Source: Candidatus Nitrosopelagicus sp.
Lineage (GTDB): Archaea > Thermoproteota > Nitrososphaeria > Nitrososphaerales > Nitrosopumilaceae
Direction of reading: 5' to 3'
DNA: 41,871 nucleotides
NCBI GenBank assembly: GCA_028345965.1
Contig: JAOMEP010000009.1
Span: 1 to 41,871 of the forward strand
The first letter of the stretch is position 1. Every line of letters begins with the position of its first letter. Shown here in pieces: positions 8,822 to 16,344 of the stretch. The notes beneath the pieces were generated by a model that was not told where the DNA came from, searched no databases, and worked only from the letters and a program-made list of their open reading frames with translations. Made by a program: the position numbers and the translations under genes.

Positions 8822-9571
8822 ATGGCGGGATTAAAAAATAAATTAAAACAATTAACTTCACAAAAATCTGAAATTAGTAAGATCAGACGCAAAGGAGAAA
8901 ATGAATATAAAAAAGTCAAATCCATCTCTAGAAAATATTCTTCGTCTCTAAAATCCACTCAAAAAAGAATTGACACGTTCAAACAAAATGCTGAAGAAAT
9001 CAATGAAATAATAAGTCAAAAAACTGCTCAAATGGAAAGCATTCAGAGACTGAAATTAGCCGCTCAAGAAAGATTAAATCTTGAAATTCAAAATAAAGAG
9101 CAAATTGAAAATGAGATTGATTTTGCTGATACTCCTGAAGAAAAACAGGGTCTTGAATACCGATTAAATTCAGTAATTTCTTCAATTGATGATATCAAAA
9201 ATGAAATAAAACAACGTACTTCCATGGAGAAAAAATTCTCACAAGCAGTTTTTGAAATTGAGAAAAAAAAGAATTTTGTCAGTAAAACCATCAAAAAAAA
9301 TATTCAATCAAAACCTGAACTTGTGAAACTGGCAAAAACTGCACAAGGAAAATTAGATTCTGCATCAAAAAAATTTGAATCAGCAAAAAAACGTGAATTA
9401 TCTGTTATTACTCAACTTTCTAAAGTAAAATCTGCAATACCAAAAGCTAAACCAAAAGCAAGAAAAGTAAAAGCTAAACCAAAAGCAAGAAAAGTAAAAG
9501 CTAAACCAAAAGCAAGAAAAGTAAAAGCTAAACCAAAAAATAAAATAAAAAAGAAAAAGTCTCGAAGATAG
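8822..9571 (+). CDS. Coiled-coil protein with lysine-rich repeat tail
   Basis: 249 residues. Residues about 5-200 are almost continuous charged heptads (for example ISEIISQKTAQMESIQRL-like segments), predicting a long coiled coil with no cysteines, signal peptide or membrane helix. From residue 208 there are three perfect copies of KAKPKARKV and a partial fourth, ending in a run of lysines and SRR. This tail resembles histone H1/HU-type basic tails, so nucleic-acid or nucleoid binding by the tail with oligomerisation through the coiled coil is a reasonable inference. No orthologous function is recognised. Its own promoter box is present 26.5 bp upstream. Confidence 0.85.
   Translation: MAGLKNKLKQLTSQKSEISKIRRKGENEYKKVKSISRKYSSSLKSTQKRIDTFKQNAEEINEIISQKTAQMESIQRLKLAAQERLNLEIQNKEQIENEIDFADTPEEKQGLEYRLNSVISSIDDIKNEIKQRTSMEKKFSQAVFEIEKKKNFVSKTIKKNIQSKPELVKLAKTAQGKLDSASKKFESAKKRELSVITQLSKVKSAIPKAKPKARKVKAKPKARKVKAKPKARKVKAKPKNKIKKKKSRR
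9443..9538 (+). repeat. 27-bp tandem repeat encoding KAKPKARKV
   Basis: Three copies of a 27-bp unit at 9443, 9470 and 9497, then a 15-bp partial copy. The copies are identical at DNA level, which points to recent slippage or recombination expansion, and copy number may vary among strains. Confidence 0.95.
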
Positions 9572-9592
9572 TTAAAATATTAAAATTTTAAT

Positions 9593-9883
9593 CTAAATTT
9601 TTTCAAGCTTTCCGAATTTACCTTTTCCGAGTTGGACTTCTCCTTTGAACTCGTTTGTATATCCGTTCTCAATTTTGATTTTGTCACCATTTTGAATGTT
9701 ATTTGCATCTTCTGCCCACAATGTAATTTTAATTTCCATTCCATTGTCTACTAGCATTGCATCTGCAACATCCACTGTTGAGCCAGCTTTTGTGTTGACG
9801 TTTCGTACTTCTGATTTTCTTTCTACAGTACCTTCAACATTTATTCCTGATCTCATGTTCTTGGCTTCATCAATTGTTGTCAT
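9593..9883 (-). CDS. Small OB-fold (RPA/SSB-like) nucleic-acid-binding protein
   Basis: 96 residues spanning a single OB fold: GINVEGTVERKSEVRNVNTKAG begins strand 1-2, VADAMLVDNGMEIKITLWAEDANNI forms the core with the LW motif seen in RPA and archaeal SSB OB domains, and GDKIKIENGYTNEFKGEVQL closes the barrel. It probably binds single-stranded DNA or RNA in the cytosol, as a stand-alone domain rather than a full replication protein A. TATAAA (minus-strand TTTATA) is centred 26.5 bp upstream of its ATG. Family is likely; exact role uncertain. Confidence 0.82.
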   Translation of the reverse strand: MTTIDEAKNMRSGINVEGTVERKSEVRNVNTKAGSTVDVADAMLVDNGMEIKITLWAEDANNIQNGDKIKIENGYTNEFKGEVQLGKGKFGKLEKI

Positions 9884-9906
9884 GTACTGAAATTCCTTAA
9901 AATGAT

Positions 9907-9912
9907 TATAAA
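9907..9912 (-). promoter_or_regulatory. TATA box of the OB-fold gene
   Basis: Minus-strand TTTATA is centred exactly 26.5 bp upstream of the ATG at 9883, indicating a leaderless transcript. Confidence 0.6.
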
Positions 9913-9998
9913 CTTTGTTTTCAAATTATTTTTTTAATAATGATATTGGAATTGTTTATTGAAGAAGTTATATGTTAAAATCAATAATAGCATTTGTT

Positions 9999-10098
9999 GG
10001 AGGGGTATCGAAGCCTGGTCAACCGAGAAGGACTCAAGATCAATCTATAAGATATCCTTTCTCTTAGGAGTTCGTGGGTTCGAATCCCACCCCCTCCA
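9999..10098 (+). tRNA. tRNA-Leu (anticodon CAA) with a 15-nt intron
   Basis: Acceptor stem GGAGGGG (9999-10005) pairs with CCCCTCC (10091-10097), followed by discriminator A. The T arm is GTGGG-TTCGAAT-CCCAC and there is a long class II variable arm, as expected for leucine. The anticodon stem AAGGA (10028-10032) pairs with TCCTT (10055-10059); the 22 bases between hold a 7-base loop plus 15 extra. Anticodon CAA is at 10035-10037. The inferred intron is 10039-10053, at the canonical 37/38 position. CCA is not encoded. A TATA-like TTATATGT lies at 9968-9975, and a T-run follows. Confidence 0.95.
10039..10053 (+). other. Inferred archaeal tRNA intron (position 37/38)
   Basis: Removing these 15 bases leaves the normal loop CTCAAGA closed by AAGGA/TCCTT. 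ATC at its start can pair with GAT at its end, as in a bulge-helix-bulge substrate for the splicing endonuclease. The exact boundaries may shift by a base or so. Confidence 0.75.
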
Positions 10099-10110
10099 CA
10101 TTTTTTAAAA

Positions 10111-10233
10111 TTATACAATCATTGATTTTGTAATTGTTATGTGATGACTAGTAATTTCTTTGTGAATTTTTGCAAGTTCTTCATTCTTAAAAGATAGATT
10201 ACATCTGAAACATTTCCATGTTTTACTAGGCAT
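10111..10233 (-). CDS. 40-residue C2H2 zinc-finger protein
   Basis: A short reading frame: MPSKTWKCFRCNLSFK then NEELAKIHKEITSHHITI and a short tail. It contains C8-x2-C11-x12-H24-x5-H30, with an aromatic (F15) and leucine (L20) at the hydrophobic-core places of a classical C2H2 finger. A minus-strand TTTATA at 10257-10262 is centred exactly 26.5 bp upstream of the ATG, which supports expression as a leaderless gene. It stands alone between the tRNA and a membrane protein gene. Single fingers like this could bind DNA, RNA or a protein; the target is unknown. Confidence 0.82.
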   Translation of the reverse strand: MPSKTWKCFRCNLSFKNEELAKIHKEITSHHITITKSMIV

Positions 10234-10256
10234 GGAAAGTATGATACTTTTTTCGA

Positions 10257-10262
10257 TATAAA
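10257..10262 (-). promoter_or_regulatory. TATA box of the mini zinc-finger gene
   Basis: Minus-strand TTTATA, centre 26.5 bp upstream of the ATG at 10233. Confidence 0.6.
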
Positions 10263-10336
10263 GTTCGTGTATCACTTATTCATTATTCCAAATTAACTAA
10301 CCAATGATTTAGATATTTTAAGATGCGATAGTTGGT

Positions 10337-10957
10337 ATGACTGATATTTTTGCATCCGTGTTAGAATTTTCGTATATTGGAATCTTTTTTTTACTAATTC
10401 TAGTTAATGCGGCTCCACTTTTAATGCCTCCAACTTGGATAATCCTTGCATCATTTTATGCTATAGATGCATCATTTGATCCGTTATTATTGGCTCTTGT
10501 TGGTGCAACCGGTGCAACCCTTGGTAGATTCATTCTAAAACAAGTCTCAACAATATTTCGAAAATTTGTTCAAAATGAACAAAAATCTAATCTTGATGCA
10601 ATTGGAAATTTTTTAAACAAAAAAAGATTCGGTTATATTCTTACATCCTTCCTTTTTGCTGCAACCCCGCTTCCAAGTAATATATTATTTGTAACATATG
10701 GTCTTCTAAAGGCAAAAAGTATTGGGCTATACGTTGGATTTTGGGCTGGCCGTGTAGTATCATATTATCTGATGATTTCGATAAGTAACATAGTCTTAAC
10801 ACCATTTGTGGAATTATTTGAGGAACGTTATATTGGAATTTTGATTGCTGATGCGTTGGGAGTATCTGTAATAATTCTCTTCACCTGTATCAATTGGACT
10901 CTATTATTGACCAAAAGAAAATTCAAATTAACAAGACCGAAACTATGGAAATTATGA
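10337..10957 (+). CDS. VTT/DedA-like integral membrane protein
   Basis: 206 residues with about five hydrophobic segments. The N-terminal part has the re-entrant-loop style MPPTWIILASFYAIDASFDPLLLALVGATGATLGRFIL, which matches the VTT (SNARE-associated, DedA, YqaA) family: a half-helix rich in G/P followed by G-x-x-x-G and a conserved R. The later segment AATPLPSNILFVTYGL is also family-typical. VTT proteins are linked to lipid scrambling or flipping, but no substrate can be named here. Its stop overlaps the start of the HD-domain gene (ATGA). Confidence 0.8.
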   Translation: MTDIFASVLEFSYIGIFFLLILVNAAPLLMPPTWIILASFYAIDASFDPLLLALVGATGATLGRFILKQVSTIFRKFVQNEQKSNLDAIGNFLNKKRFGYILTSFLFAATPLPSNILFVTYGLLKAKSIGLYVGFWAGRVVSYYLMISISNIVLTPFVELFEERYIGILIADALGVSVIILFTCINWTLLLTKRKFKLTRPKLWKL

Positions 10958-11565
10958 ATCAACTTGAAAATTTAAAAAAAATTTGTAAAATTAAACTAGC
11001 AAATAATGATCCTGCACATGATTTTGAACATGTAATGAGGGTATATCGTAACGCTGAAAAAATATGTAAAACTGAAAATGGGAATAAAAAATTAATTTTA
11101 TCTGCAGTTCTCTTACATGATATAGTAAAAATTAAAAATCAAAAAGATTCTGCTATCAAAAGTGCTAAGCTATCCGAGAAAATTTTGAAAGAAAATAATT
11201 TTTTTGACGATGAAATTGAAATTATTTCTGATGCAATTAAAGAACATAGTTTTTCAAAAGGTAAAATTCCTTCTAGCATTGAAGGAAAAATTCTTCAAGA
11301 TGCTGATAGGTTGGATGCTATAGGCGCTATTGGATTAGCCCGTGTTTTCTCATTCAGTGGTTCAAACAATCGTCCTTTTTATGATCCAAAGGACCCATTT
11401 TCAAAAAATAGATCTGTTGATGATAATAAATGGGCTTTAGACCATTTCTTTGAGAAATTACTTACATTAGAAAAAAAGATGAATACTAAAACAGGCAAAA
11501 TTCTTGCTAAAAATCGTACTAAAACATTAAAGAATTTTCTTAAGGAACTTAAATCTGAAATCTAG
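10954..11565 (+). CDS. HD-domain phosphohydrolase
   Basis: 203 residues from the ATG that overlaps the upstream stop by 4 bp; ATG at 10945 and a longer form from 10894 are alternatives. The metal-binding HD pattern is clear: H in DPAHDFEHVMRVY, the HD doublet in VLLHDIVK, a later H in IKEHSFS, and D in LQDADRLDAIGAIG. HD proteins of this size hydrolyse nucleotides or other phosphoesters; substrate unknown. Translation is coupled to the VTT membrane gene. The stop codon overlaps the opposing gene's stop (CTAG). Confidence 0.9.
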   Translation: MNQLENLKKICKIKLANNDPAHDFEHVMRVYRNAEKICKTENGNKKLILSAVLLHDIVKIKNQKDSAIKSAKLSEKILKENNFFDDEIEIISDAIKEHSFSKGKIPSSIEGKILQDADRLDAIGAIGLARVFSFSGSNNRPFYDPKDPFSKNRSVDDNKWALDHFFEKLLTLEKKMNTKTGKILAKNRTKTLKNFLKELKSEI

Positions 11566-11873
11566 CCATAATCCAGATATCGCTGATGTCTTTTTTCAAC
11601 CTCTGAATTTTCTCCGTTCATGATTAATTTCTTTTCATCTTCAAATCTATTTTGCATGTAATGATTAATATCTTCAAATTCTTTTTTATTTTCAAATAAT
11701 TTCATTAATGGTTCAATACTGCTAAAATATTCTACTGTTTTTTCTCTAAATTCTTCTTTAGTTGGATTTTTCACTCCATTCATTCTAAACCATAGCATTG
11801 CCCAACTTGCACCTGTAATATGTGGTAACAGATCTAAAGCTCTTATAATTTCAAATTTTTCGTCGTCTCTCAT
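11562..11873 (-). CDS. Hypothetical helical protein
   Basis: 103 residues, not recognised. Predicted mostly helical, with LDLLPHITGASWAMLWFRMNG near residues 13-33 and a charged helical remainder (KTVEYFSSIEPLMKLFENKKEF). No cysteines, signal or membrane helix. It sits 8 bp upstream of no shared operon partner on its own strand other than hemB, which ends/starts nearby: hemB's stop is at 11882, so this gene follows hemB by 8 bp and is probably co-transcribed with it. Confidence 0.7.
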   Translation of the reverse strand: MRDDEKFEIIRALDLLPHITGASWAMLWFRMNGVKNPTKEEFREKTVEYFSSIEPLMKLFENKKEFEDINHYMQNRFEDEKKLIMNGENSEVEKRHQRYLDYG

Positions 11874-11881
11874 TTACAATC

Positions 11882-12856
11882 TTACAATTTTTCTGCTATG
11901 TGTTTTGCAAAATAAGTGACAATCATATCTGCACCTGCACGTTTAATTGAATACAATATTTCTTTTGTCATTTCATCTTCATCTATCCATCCTTGCATTG
12001 CTGCACCTTTGACAAGTGCATATTCACCTGAAACACTATATGCTGCCACTGGAACATTGAATCGTCTTCTAGTTTCTGATATTAAATCTAAATATGTCAA
12101 TGCAGGTTTTATCATAACAATATCTACTCCTTCATTAACATCTGTTTCAACTTCTCTCATTGCTTCTCTTGGATTTGTAAATGGAACTTGATATGTTCGT
12201 CTATCACTAAATTGTGGTGCACATTCTGCTGCATCTCTAAATGGTGAGTAGAAATTTGATCTATGTTTTGCTGAATGAGACATAATTGCAACATCAGTAA
12301 AGCCTTCTTCATCTAATGCCTTTCTTATTGCCTTTACTTGTCCATCCATCATTGCTGAAGGTGAAACCACATCCACTCCTGCTTTTGCTTGACTCACTGC
12401 AACTTTTGCTAGTGTCTTTAAACTAGAATCATTGTCAATTTTATCATCATGGATTAATCCACAATGTCCTGATGTTGTATATTGACAAAGACAAACATCT
12501 GCCATTATGACAATTTTGTCCCCAAAATTTTTACGAACTTCCGCTATTGCTTTTTGAACAATTCCGTGTTCTACGAAAGCTGATGTGCCATCATCATCTT
12601 TCTCACTTGGAATTCCAAATAACATGATTGCTGGAATCCCTAATTCTGAAATGGTATTAACCTCATTAACTACTTCTGATAAAGGAAGTCTTTCCATTGC
12701 AGGCATTGAATTAATTTGCTTTTTTGCTTCAATTCCTTCTTCAACAAAAACTGGACAGATTAGGTCTTTTGGCGAGATTGAAATTTCTTGAACTAAATCT
12801 CTCATTTTTTGAGTTGTTCTTAATCTTCGTAACCTTGTTTCAGGAAAATCTGTCAT
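11882..12856 (-). CDS. hemB: Porphobilinogen synthase (delta-aminolevulinic acid dehydratase)
   Basis: 324 residues, normal length. It condenses two aminolevulinate molecules to porphobilinogen. The two Schiff-base lysines are K197 (MSHSAKHRS) and K250 (VMIKPALTYLD). The catalytic-zinc cysteines C122, C124 and C132 in DVCLCQYTTSGHCG are all present, so it is the zinc-dependent type. ATATAT centred about 25.5 bp upstream of the ATG, inside the short gap to ahbAB, suggests an internal promoter. It is in the same direction as the fused siroheme decarboxylase. Confidence 0.97.
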   Translation of the reverse strand: MTDFPETRLRRLRTTQKMRDLVQEISISPKDLICPVFVEEGIEAKKQINSMPAMERLPLSEVVNEVNTISELGIPAIMLFGIPSEKDDDGTSAFVEHGIVQKAIAEVRKNFGDKIVIMADVCLCQYTTSGHCGLIHDDKIDNDSSLKTLAKVAVSQAKAGVDVVSPSAMMDGQVKAIRKALDEEGFTDVAIMSHSAKHRSNFYSPFRDAAECAPQFSDRRTYQVPFTNPREAMREVETDVNEGVDIVMIKPALTYLDLISETRRRFNVPVAAYSVSGEYALVKGAAMQGWIDEDEMTKEILYSIKRAGADMIVTYFAKHIAEKL

Positions 12857-12886
12857 GCCTAGTCTATGGTTTAATTGAATATATTC

Positions 12887-13909
12887 CTAAGCAGGAATTG
12901 ATTTTTCAATATTAAATTCATGCTCAACAAAATACTCTACTCTTGTCTTTTTGAATTCTCTAGAACTAAACAGAATTTTGTATTCTTCAACCTCAATCTG
13001 GTTTTGTATGTCACTAGCCATTTCTTTTGCCTCTTCAACTGATTTACAATGTATCATTGAAAATACATTATATGGCCAATCTGAATACACTGGTCTTTCA
13101 TAACAATGGCTGACTTGTGGAAATGCGCCTAATTTTTCTCCAACTTGACTAATTCTATCTTTTGGAACTTTCCATACAATCATCCCATTTGCTGTAAATC
13201 CTGCTTCTCTATGTCTAAGTATTGCTGCAAATCTTCGCATTACTCCAATACTTTCGTAGTGTTTCAATCTTTCAAAAACTTTCTCTTCACTAATTCCTAA
13301 TGCAGTTGCTGCTTTTAGAAATGGTCTATCTATTATTTCAAAGTCTTTTTGTAATTGTCTAATGAACTCTTTATCTTCTTCAGTTGCAACAAAATCTACT
13401 TTTTTAATTTCTTTTTTTGCTTCAGAAGGTTTCACATCATGTTTTTTTGTATCCACCATGTCAAGCTTAACACCAATTTTGAATAATTGCAATGTTGGTA
13501 ACATTCTTACTTTTTTAATACCATCTAATTTTGAGAATTTATCTAATTCTGTTTTTAAATCTGAACCTGGTGGAACAGCTAGTGTGAACCAAAGATTGAA
13601 TTGGTGTTCTCTCTCATAATTGTGACTTACTCCTGGATGTTTGTTTATGTGATAAGCAACTTTCTCTAATTTATCTGCCTCAATTTCCATTGCAACTAAT
13701 GAACTGGTGTATCCAAGTTTTCTAGTGTCAAATATTGCACTTAGCTGTCTTAACACTCCTTTTCTTTTCATTTTTGTTAATCTGGTTTTTACCTCGTCTG
13801 CTGTAATATTGAATTTCTTTGCAATTTCATCAAATGGCCTTGGGACTAATGGAAACGTCCATTGAATTTCATTTAAGATCTCATTATCAATTTCTTCCAT
13901 ATTTGCCAT
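12887..13909 (-). CDS. ahbAB: Fused siroheme decarboxylase (AhbA-AhbB type), Lrp/AsnC fold
   Basis: 340 residues made of two tandem domains, each an AsnC/Lrp-like winged helix plus a ligand domain. Domain 1 (about 1-150) has SHNYER at 95-100; domain 2 (about 176-340) has FAAILRHREAGFTANGM and SHCYERP at 267-273 followed by WPYNVFSMIHC. They are joined by a lysine-rich linker (about 152-172). These are the hallmarks of AhbA/AhbB (NirD/L/G/H family), which turn siroheme into didecarboxysiroheme. In many organisms the two are separate genes. Databases may label it an Lrp regulator; the hem/sir neighbourhood favours decarboxylase. Divergent from sirC. Confidence 0.85.
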   Translation of the reverse strand: MANMEEIDNEILNEIQWTFPLVPRPFDEIAKKFNITADEVKTRLTKMKRKGVLRQLSAIFDTRKLGYTSSLVAMEIEADKLEKVAYHINKHPGVSHNYEREHQFNLWFTLAVPPGSDLKTELDKFSKLDGIKKVRMLPTLQLFKIGVKLDMVDTKKHDVKPSEAKKEIKKVDFVATEEDKEFIRQLQKDFEIIDRPFLKAATALGISEEKVFERLKHYESIGVMRRFAAILRHREAGFTANGMIVWKVPKDRISQVGEKLGAFPQVSHCYERPVYSDWPYNVFSMIHCKSVEEAKEMASDIQNQIEVEEYKILFSSREFKKTRVEYFVEHEFNIEKSIPA

Positions 13910-13930
13910 ATATCAAAAATCTATGAAATC

Positions 13931-13938
13931 AATTAAAA
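13931..13938. promoter_or_regulatory. Shared divergent promoter element between ahbAB and sirC
   Basis: AATTAAAA is centred about 25 bp from both divergent ATGs (13909 on minus, 13959 on plus). The TTAA core is palindromic, so one box may serve both leaderless transcripts, as at thiDN/thiC. Confidence 0.5.
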
Positions 13939-13958
13939 AATGTAACGTGTATTCTTGA

Positions 13959-14645
13959 ATGTATAAATTACATTTTGTTAATGGCAGATCGTTGATAATT
14001 GATCTTCATCTAAATGGGAAAACAGTCATTATCGTTGGTGCTGGCAATGAAGCCTTGAAACGCATAAAATTACTCCAAAATGAAGGATGTAAAATTATTG
14101 TAATTGGCGAAAAGCCTAATTCTGATATAATAACACTTTCAAAAACTAAAAAAATTGTTTTGAAAAAAAATAAAATTACTTCTTCACTTTTTTTAAAAAC
14201 ACACAAACCATTTTTAGTAATTGCATCAACTAATGATTCACTTCTGAATCAAAAAATAGTTCAAACTGCTAAAAAAAATAAAATCCTTGCATATGCATCT
14301 GATTCTCCAGATTCAAGTGATATTTCATATCTTTCATTAATTGATATCAAAAAAACAATCAAGATTGCAATTTCTACTAATGGTGGTAGTCCAATAATGG
14401 CAAAAAAAATCAAATTAAAAACAGAAAAATGTATCCAAAAAAATATTTCTGATGAAGATGTAGAATTAATCAAAATTCAAAAATTTGCACGAAATGAATC
14501 AAAAAAATATATCTTAACTCAGATTGAAAGAAAAAAATTTCTTTATGAACTGATGAATGATAAACGTGTTAAAGAGTTATTAAAAGATGGAAAATACAAG
14601 GCAATACAGACTACAATTAAAAAAATGGTGAAAGATTGGAAATGA
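13959..14645 (+). CDS. sirC: Precorrin-2 dehydrogenase (siroheme synthase SirC/Met8 type)
   Basis: 228 residues. It oxidises precorrin-2 to sirohydrochlorin with NAD+; some relatives also insert iron. The N-terminal LIIDLHLNGKTVIIVGAGNEALKR is the Rossmann GxGxxA nucleotide-binding motif, and SDSSDISYLSLI-type plus IAISTNGGSPIMAKKIK segments match the SirC dimerisation region. It is the usual short form without a fused methyltransferase. Its stop overlaps the hemA start (ATGA). Its substrate comes from CobA at the start of the window and its product leads to siroheme and then AhbAB. Confidence 0.92.
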   Translation: MYKLHFVNGRSLIIDLHLNGKTVIIVGAGNEALKRIKLLQNEGCKIIVIGEKPNSDIITLSKTKKIVLKKNKITSSLFLKTHKPFLVIASTNDSLLNQKIVQTAKKNKILAYASDSPDSSDISYLSLIDIKKTIKIAISTNGGSPIMAKKIKLKTEKCIQKNISDEDVELIKIQKFARNESKKYILTQIERKKFLYELMNDKRVKELLKDGKYKAIQTTIKKMVKDWK

Positions 14646-15901
14646 CAAAAAATATTATCAATGCAAGAGTGACTTTCAAGAAATCTCCTATTCATGTACT
14701 TGAAAGGTTCTCATTAGGTGATTCCGAAAATGCTTACAAATCCTTCAAAGAACATACTGGTTTATCTGAATGTGTAATATTACAAACATGTAATCGTGTA
14801 GAGATTTTTGGTTCTGGTAGTACATTTGACAGGGATCAAATCAAAAAAACTTGGGCATCACTATCGGGTTTAGAAGAAAATAGCTTTAAAGAAAATTTAG
14901 AATGGTCCCAAAACTCTGAAGTTTATGAACATTTATTGAAACTAACTTCTGGTTTAGATTCTATGGTTGTTGGTGAAGAACAAATCATGACACAAATTAA
15001 AGATTCAATTCAATCTGCAAAAAAATTAAAAGTTTCTGGTGAATCACTAAATACATTATTTGATAAAGCCATACGTGTTGGTACTAGAGTAAGAACTTCA
15101 ACAGGTATTAGCAAAGGGAGTATCTCTGTAGGTTCAATGGCGGTTAAACTTGCTGAAGAAAATGTTGATGAAATGAAATCCAAAAAAATTCTTTTGATTG
15201 GAACTGGTGAGGCTGCTACATTAGTTGCAAAATCATTAACAAAACGTGGATATCCATTCTTTATCTCAAGTAGAACTGTAGAACGTTCAACATCATTTTC
15301 TAAAACAGTCGGCGGTCAACCTGTTGATTTTAACTCAATCTTAACTGGCTTTGAAAATTACGATATTGTATTTGTGGCTACTACTGCGCCTTACTTTTTG
15401 GTAACTTTTGAGAGAATACAAAAGGCTCTTGAAACTAAACATTCTGGAATGATGATACTAGATCTTTCTAATCCTCGAACTGTTGATGAAAAAGTTGCTG
15501 AACTTAGAGGGATAAAATTAATGAATATTGATCAAATTGCTGAAATGGTTGATAAGAATATGAGAAGTAGGATTGGTCAGAAAAACTCTGCAGAAGAAAT
15601 TATTAAAGAAGAATTGCCAGTATTAGAAGCCACTATGAAAAGATTAGAAGCTGAACCTATTGTAAAAGATGTCTTCAAAAGTACTGATGCAATCCGAATA
15701 AAAGAACTTGAAAAGGCATTTAGTATGTTAGGTGAACTAAATGATTCACAGAAAAAAATAATTGAAGAATTAACTAAATCTGTCGCTGAAAATATAATGT
15801 CAACTCCTATGAATAATCTTAGAAAAGAAACTGAACATGGAAATTCTGATGTAATTAATGTGGCATCAAAACTATTTAATTTTAAAAAAGAAGATAATTA
15901 G
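14642..15901 (+). CDS. hemA: Glutamyl-tRNA reductase
   Basis: 419 residues, first committed step of tetrapyrrole synthesis by the C5 route: reduces Glu-tRNA(Glu) to glutamate-1-semialdehyde with NADPH. The catalytic cysteine is C50 in ILQTCNRVEIFG. Also seen are LTSGLDSMVVGEEQIM, ISKGSISVGSMAVKLA, the NADPH-binding GTGEAATLVAKSL, and the C-terminal dimerisation helices. I chose ATG 14642, which overlaps the sirC stop; a TTG at 14636 is less likely. The aminomutase HemL is not in the window. Its stop overlaps the convergent gene by 4 bp. Confidence 0.97.
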   Translation: MTKNIINARVTFKKSPIHVLERFSLGDSENAYKSFKEHTGLSECVILQTCNRVEIFGSGSTFDRDQIKKTWASLSGLEENSFKENLEWSQNSEVYEHLLKLTSGLDSMVVGEEQIMTQIKDSIQSAKKLKVSGESLNTLFDKAIRVGTRVRTSTGISKGSISVGSMAVKLAEENVDEMKSKKILLIGTGEAATLVAKSLTKRGYPFFISSRTVERSTSFSKTVGGQPVDFNSILTGFENYDIVFVATTAPYFLVTFERIQKALETKHSGMMILDLSNPRTVDEKVAELRGIKLMNIDQIAEMVDKNMRSRIGQKNSAEEIIKEELPVLEATMKRLEAEPIVKDVFKSTDAIRIKELEKAFSMLGELNDSQKKIIEELTKSVAENIMSTPMNNLRKETEHGNSDVINVASKLFNFKKEDN

Positions 15902-16332
15902 TGATTATATCTCATTTGATTTGATTCTTGTTTAAAACCAATTCTTTCATAAAATGGAATGAGCTCATCTGAGCAATCTAGAATTGTTTTATAACAATTC
16001 ATCACTTTTGCTTTTTCTAATAATGAACTAACAAGTTTAATTCCTAGACCTCTCCCTTCGTATTCTTTCGATACAACAACATCTTCTATATGCCCTACGC
16101 GTCCTCCATTATGAATAAATTTTTGTTCAACAAGTAATGTTGTTGAACCAACAATTCTTCCATCAATTTCTGCTACATGTATTACATGGTCTGGATTCGC
16201 AATAATTTTTCTAAGTATGTCTTTTCCAATTTTTTTATCTAGATCGCTTGCTTTTCGTAAACTGTCTAAGCTTTCAAGAAAACCATTATCGATATCTGAT
16301 TCAACTATAACTCGAATTTTAACGTCTGTCAT
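15898..16332 (-). CDS. GNAT acetyltransferase, GNA1-like (glucosamine-6-phosphate N-acetyltransferase-like)
   Basis: 144 residues from the ATG at 16332 (TTG at 16338 is possible). The acetyl-CoA loop is EYEGRGLGIKLV. The segments GHIEDVVVSKEYEGRGLG, CYKTILDCSD and PFYERIGFKQE are characteristic of GNA1, which acetylates glucosamine-6-phosphate in the eukaryote-like UDP-GlcNAc route. It follows an NDP-sugar pyrophosphorylase gene by 12 bp in the same direction, which fits a sugar-nucleotide pathway. Other small-molecule acetyltransferases are not excluded. Confidence 0.82.
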   Translation of the reverse strand: MTDVKIRVIVESDIDNGFLESLDSLRKASDLDKKIGKDILRKIIANPDHVIHVAEIDGRIVGSTTLLVEQKFIHNGGRVGHIEDVVVSKEYEGRGLGIKLVSSLLEKAKVMNCYKTILDCSDELIPFYERIGFKQESNQMRYNH

Positions 16333-16344
16333 TATCAAATCATC

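Noticed and set aside
12887-13909. Lrp/AsnC transcription regulator
   Set aside because: The fold is shared, but the duplicated architecture, SHNYER/SHCYER motifs and hem/sir neighbours favour siroheme decarboxylase.
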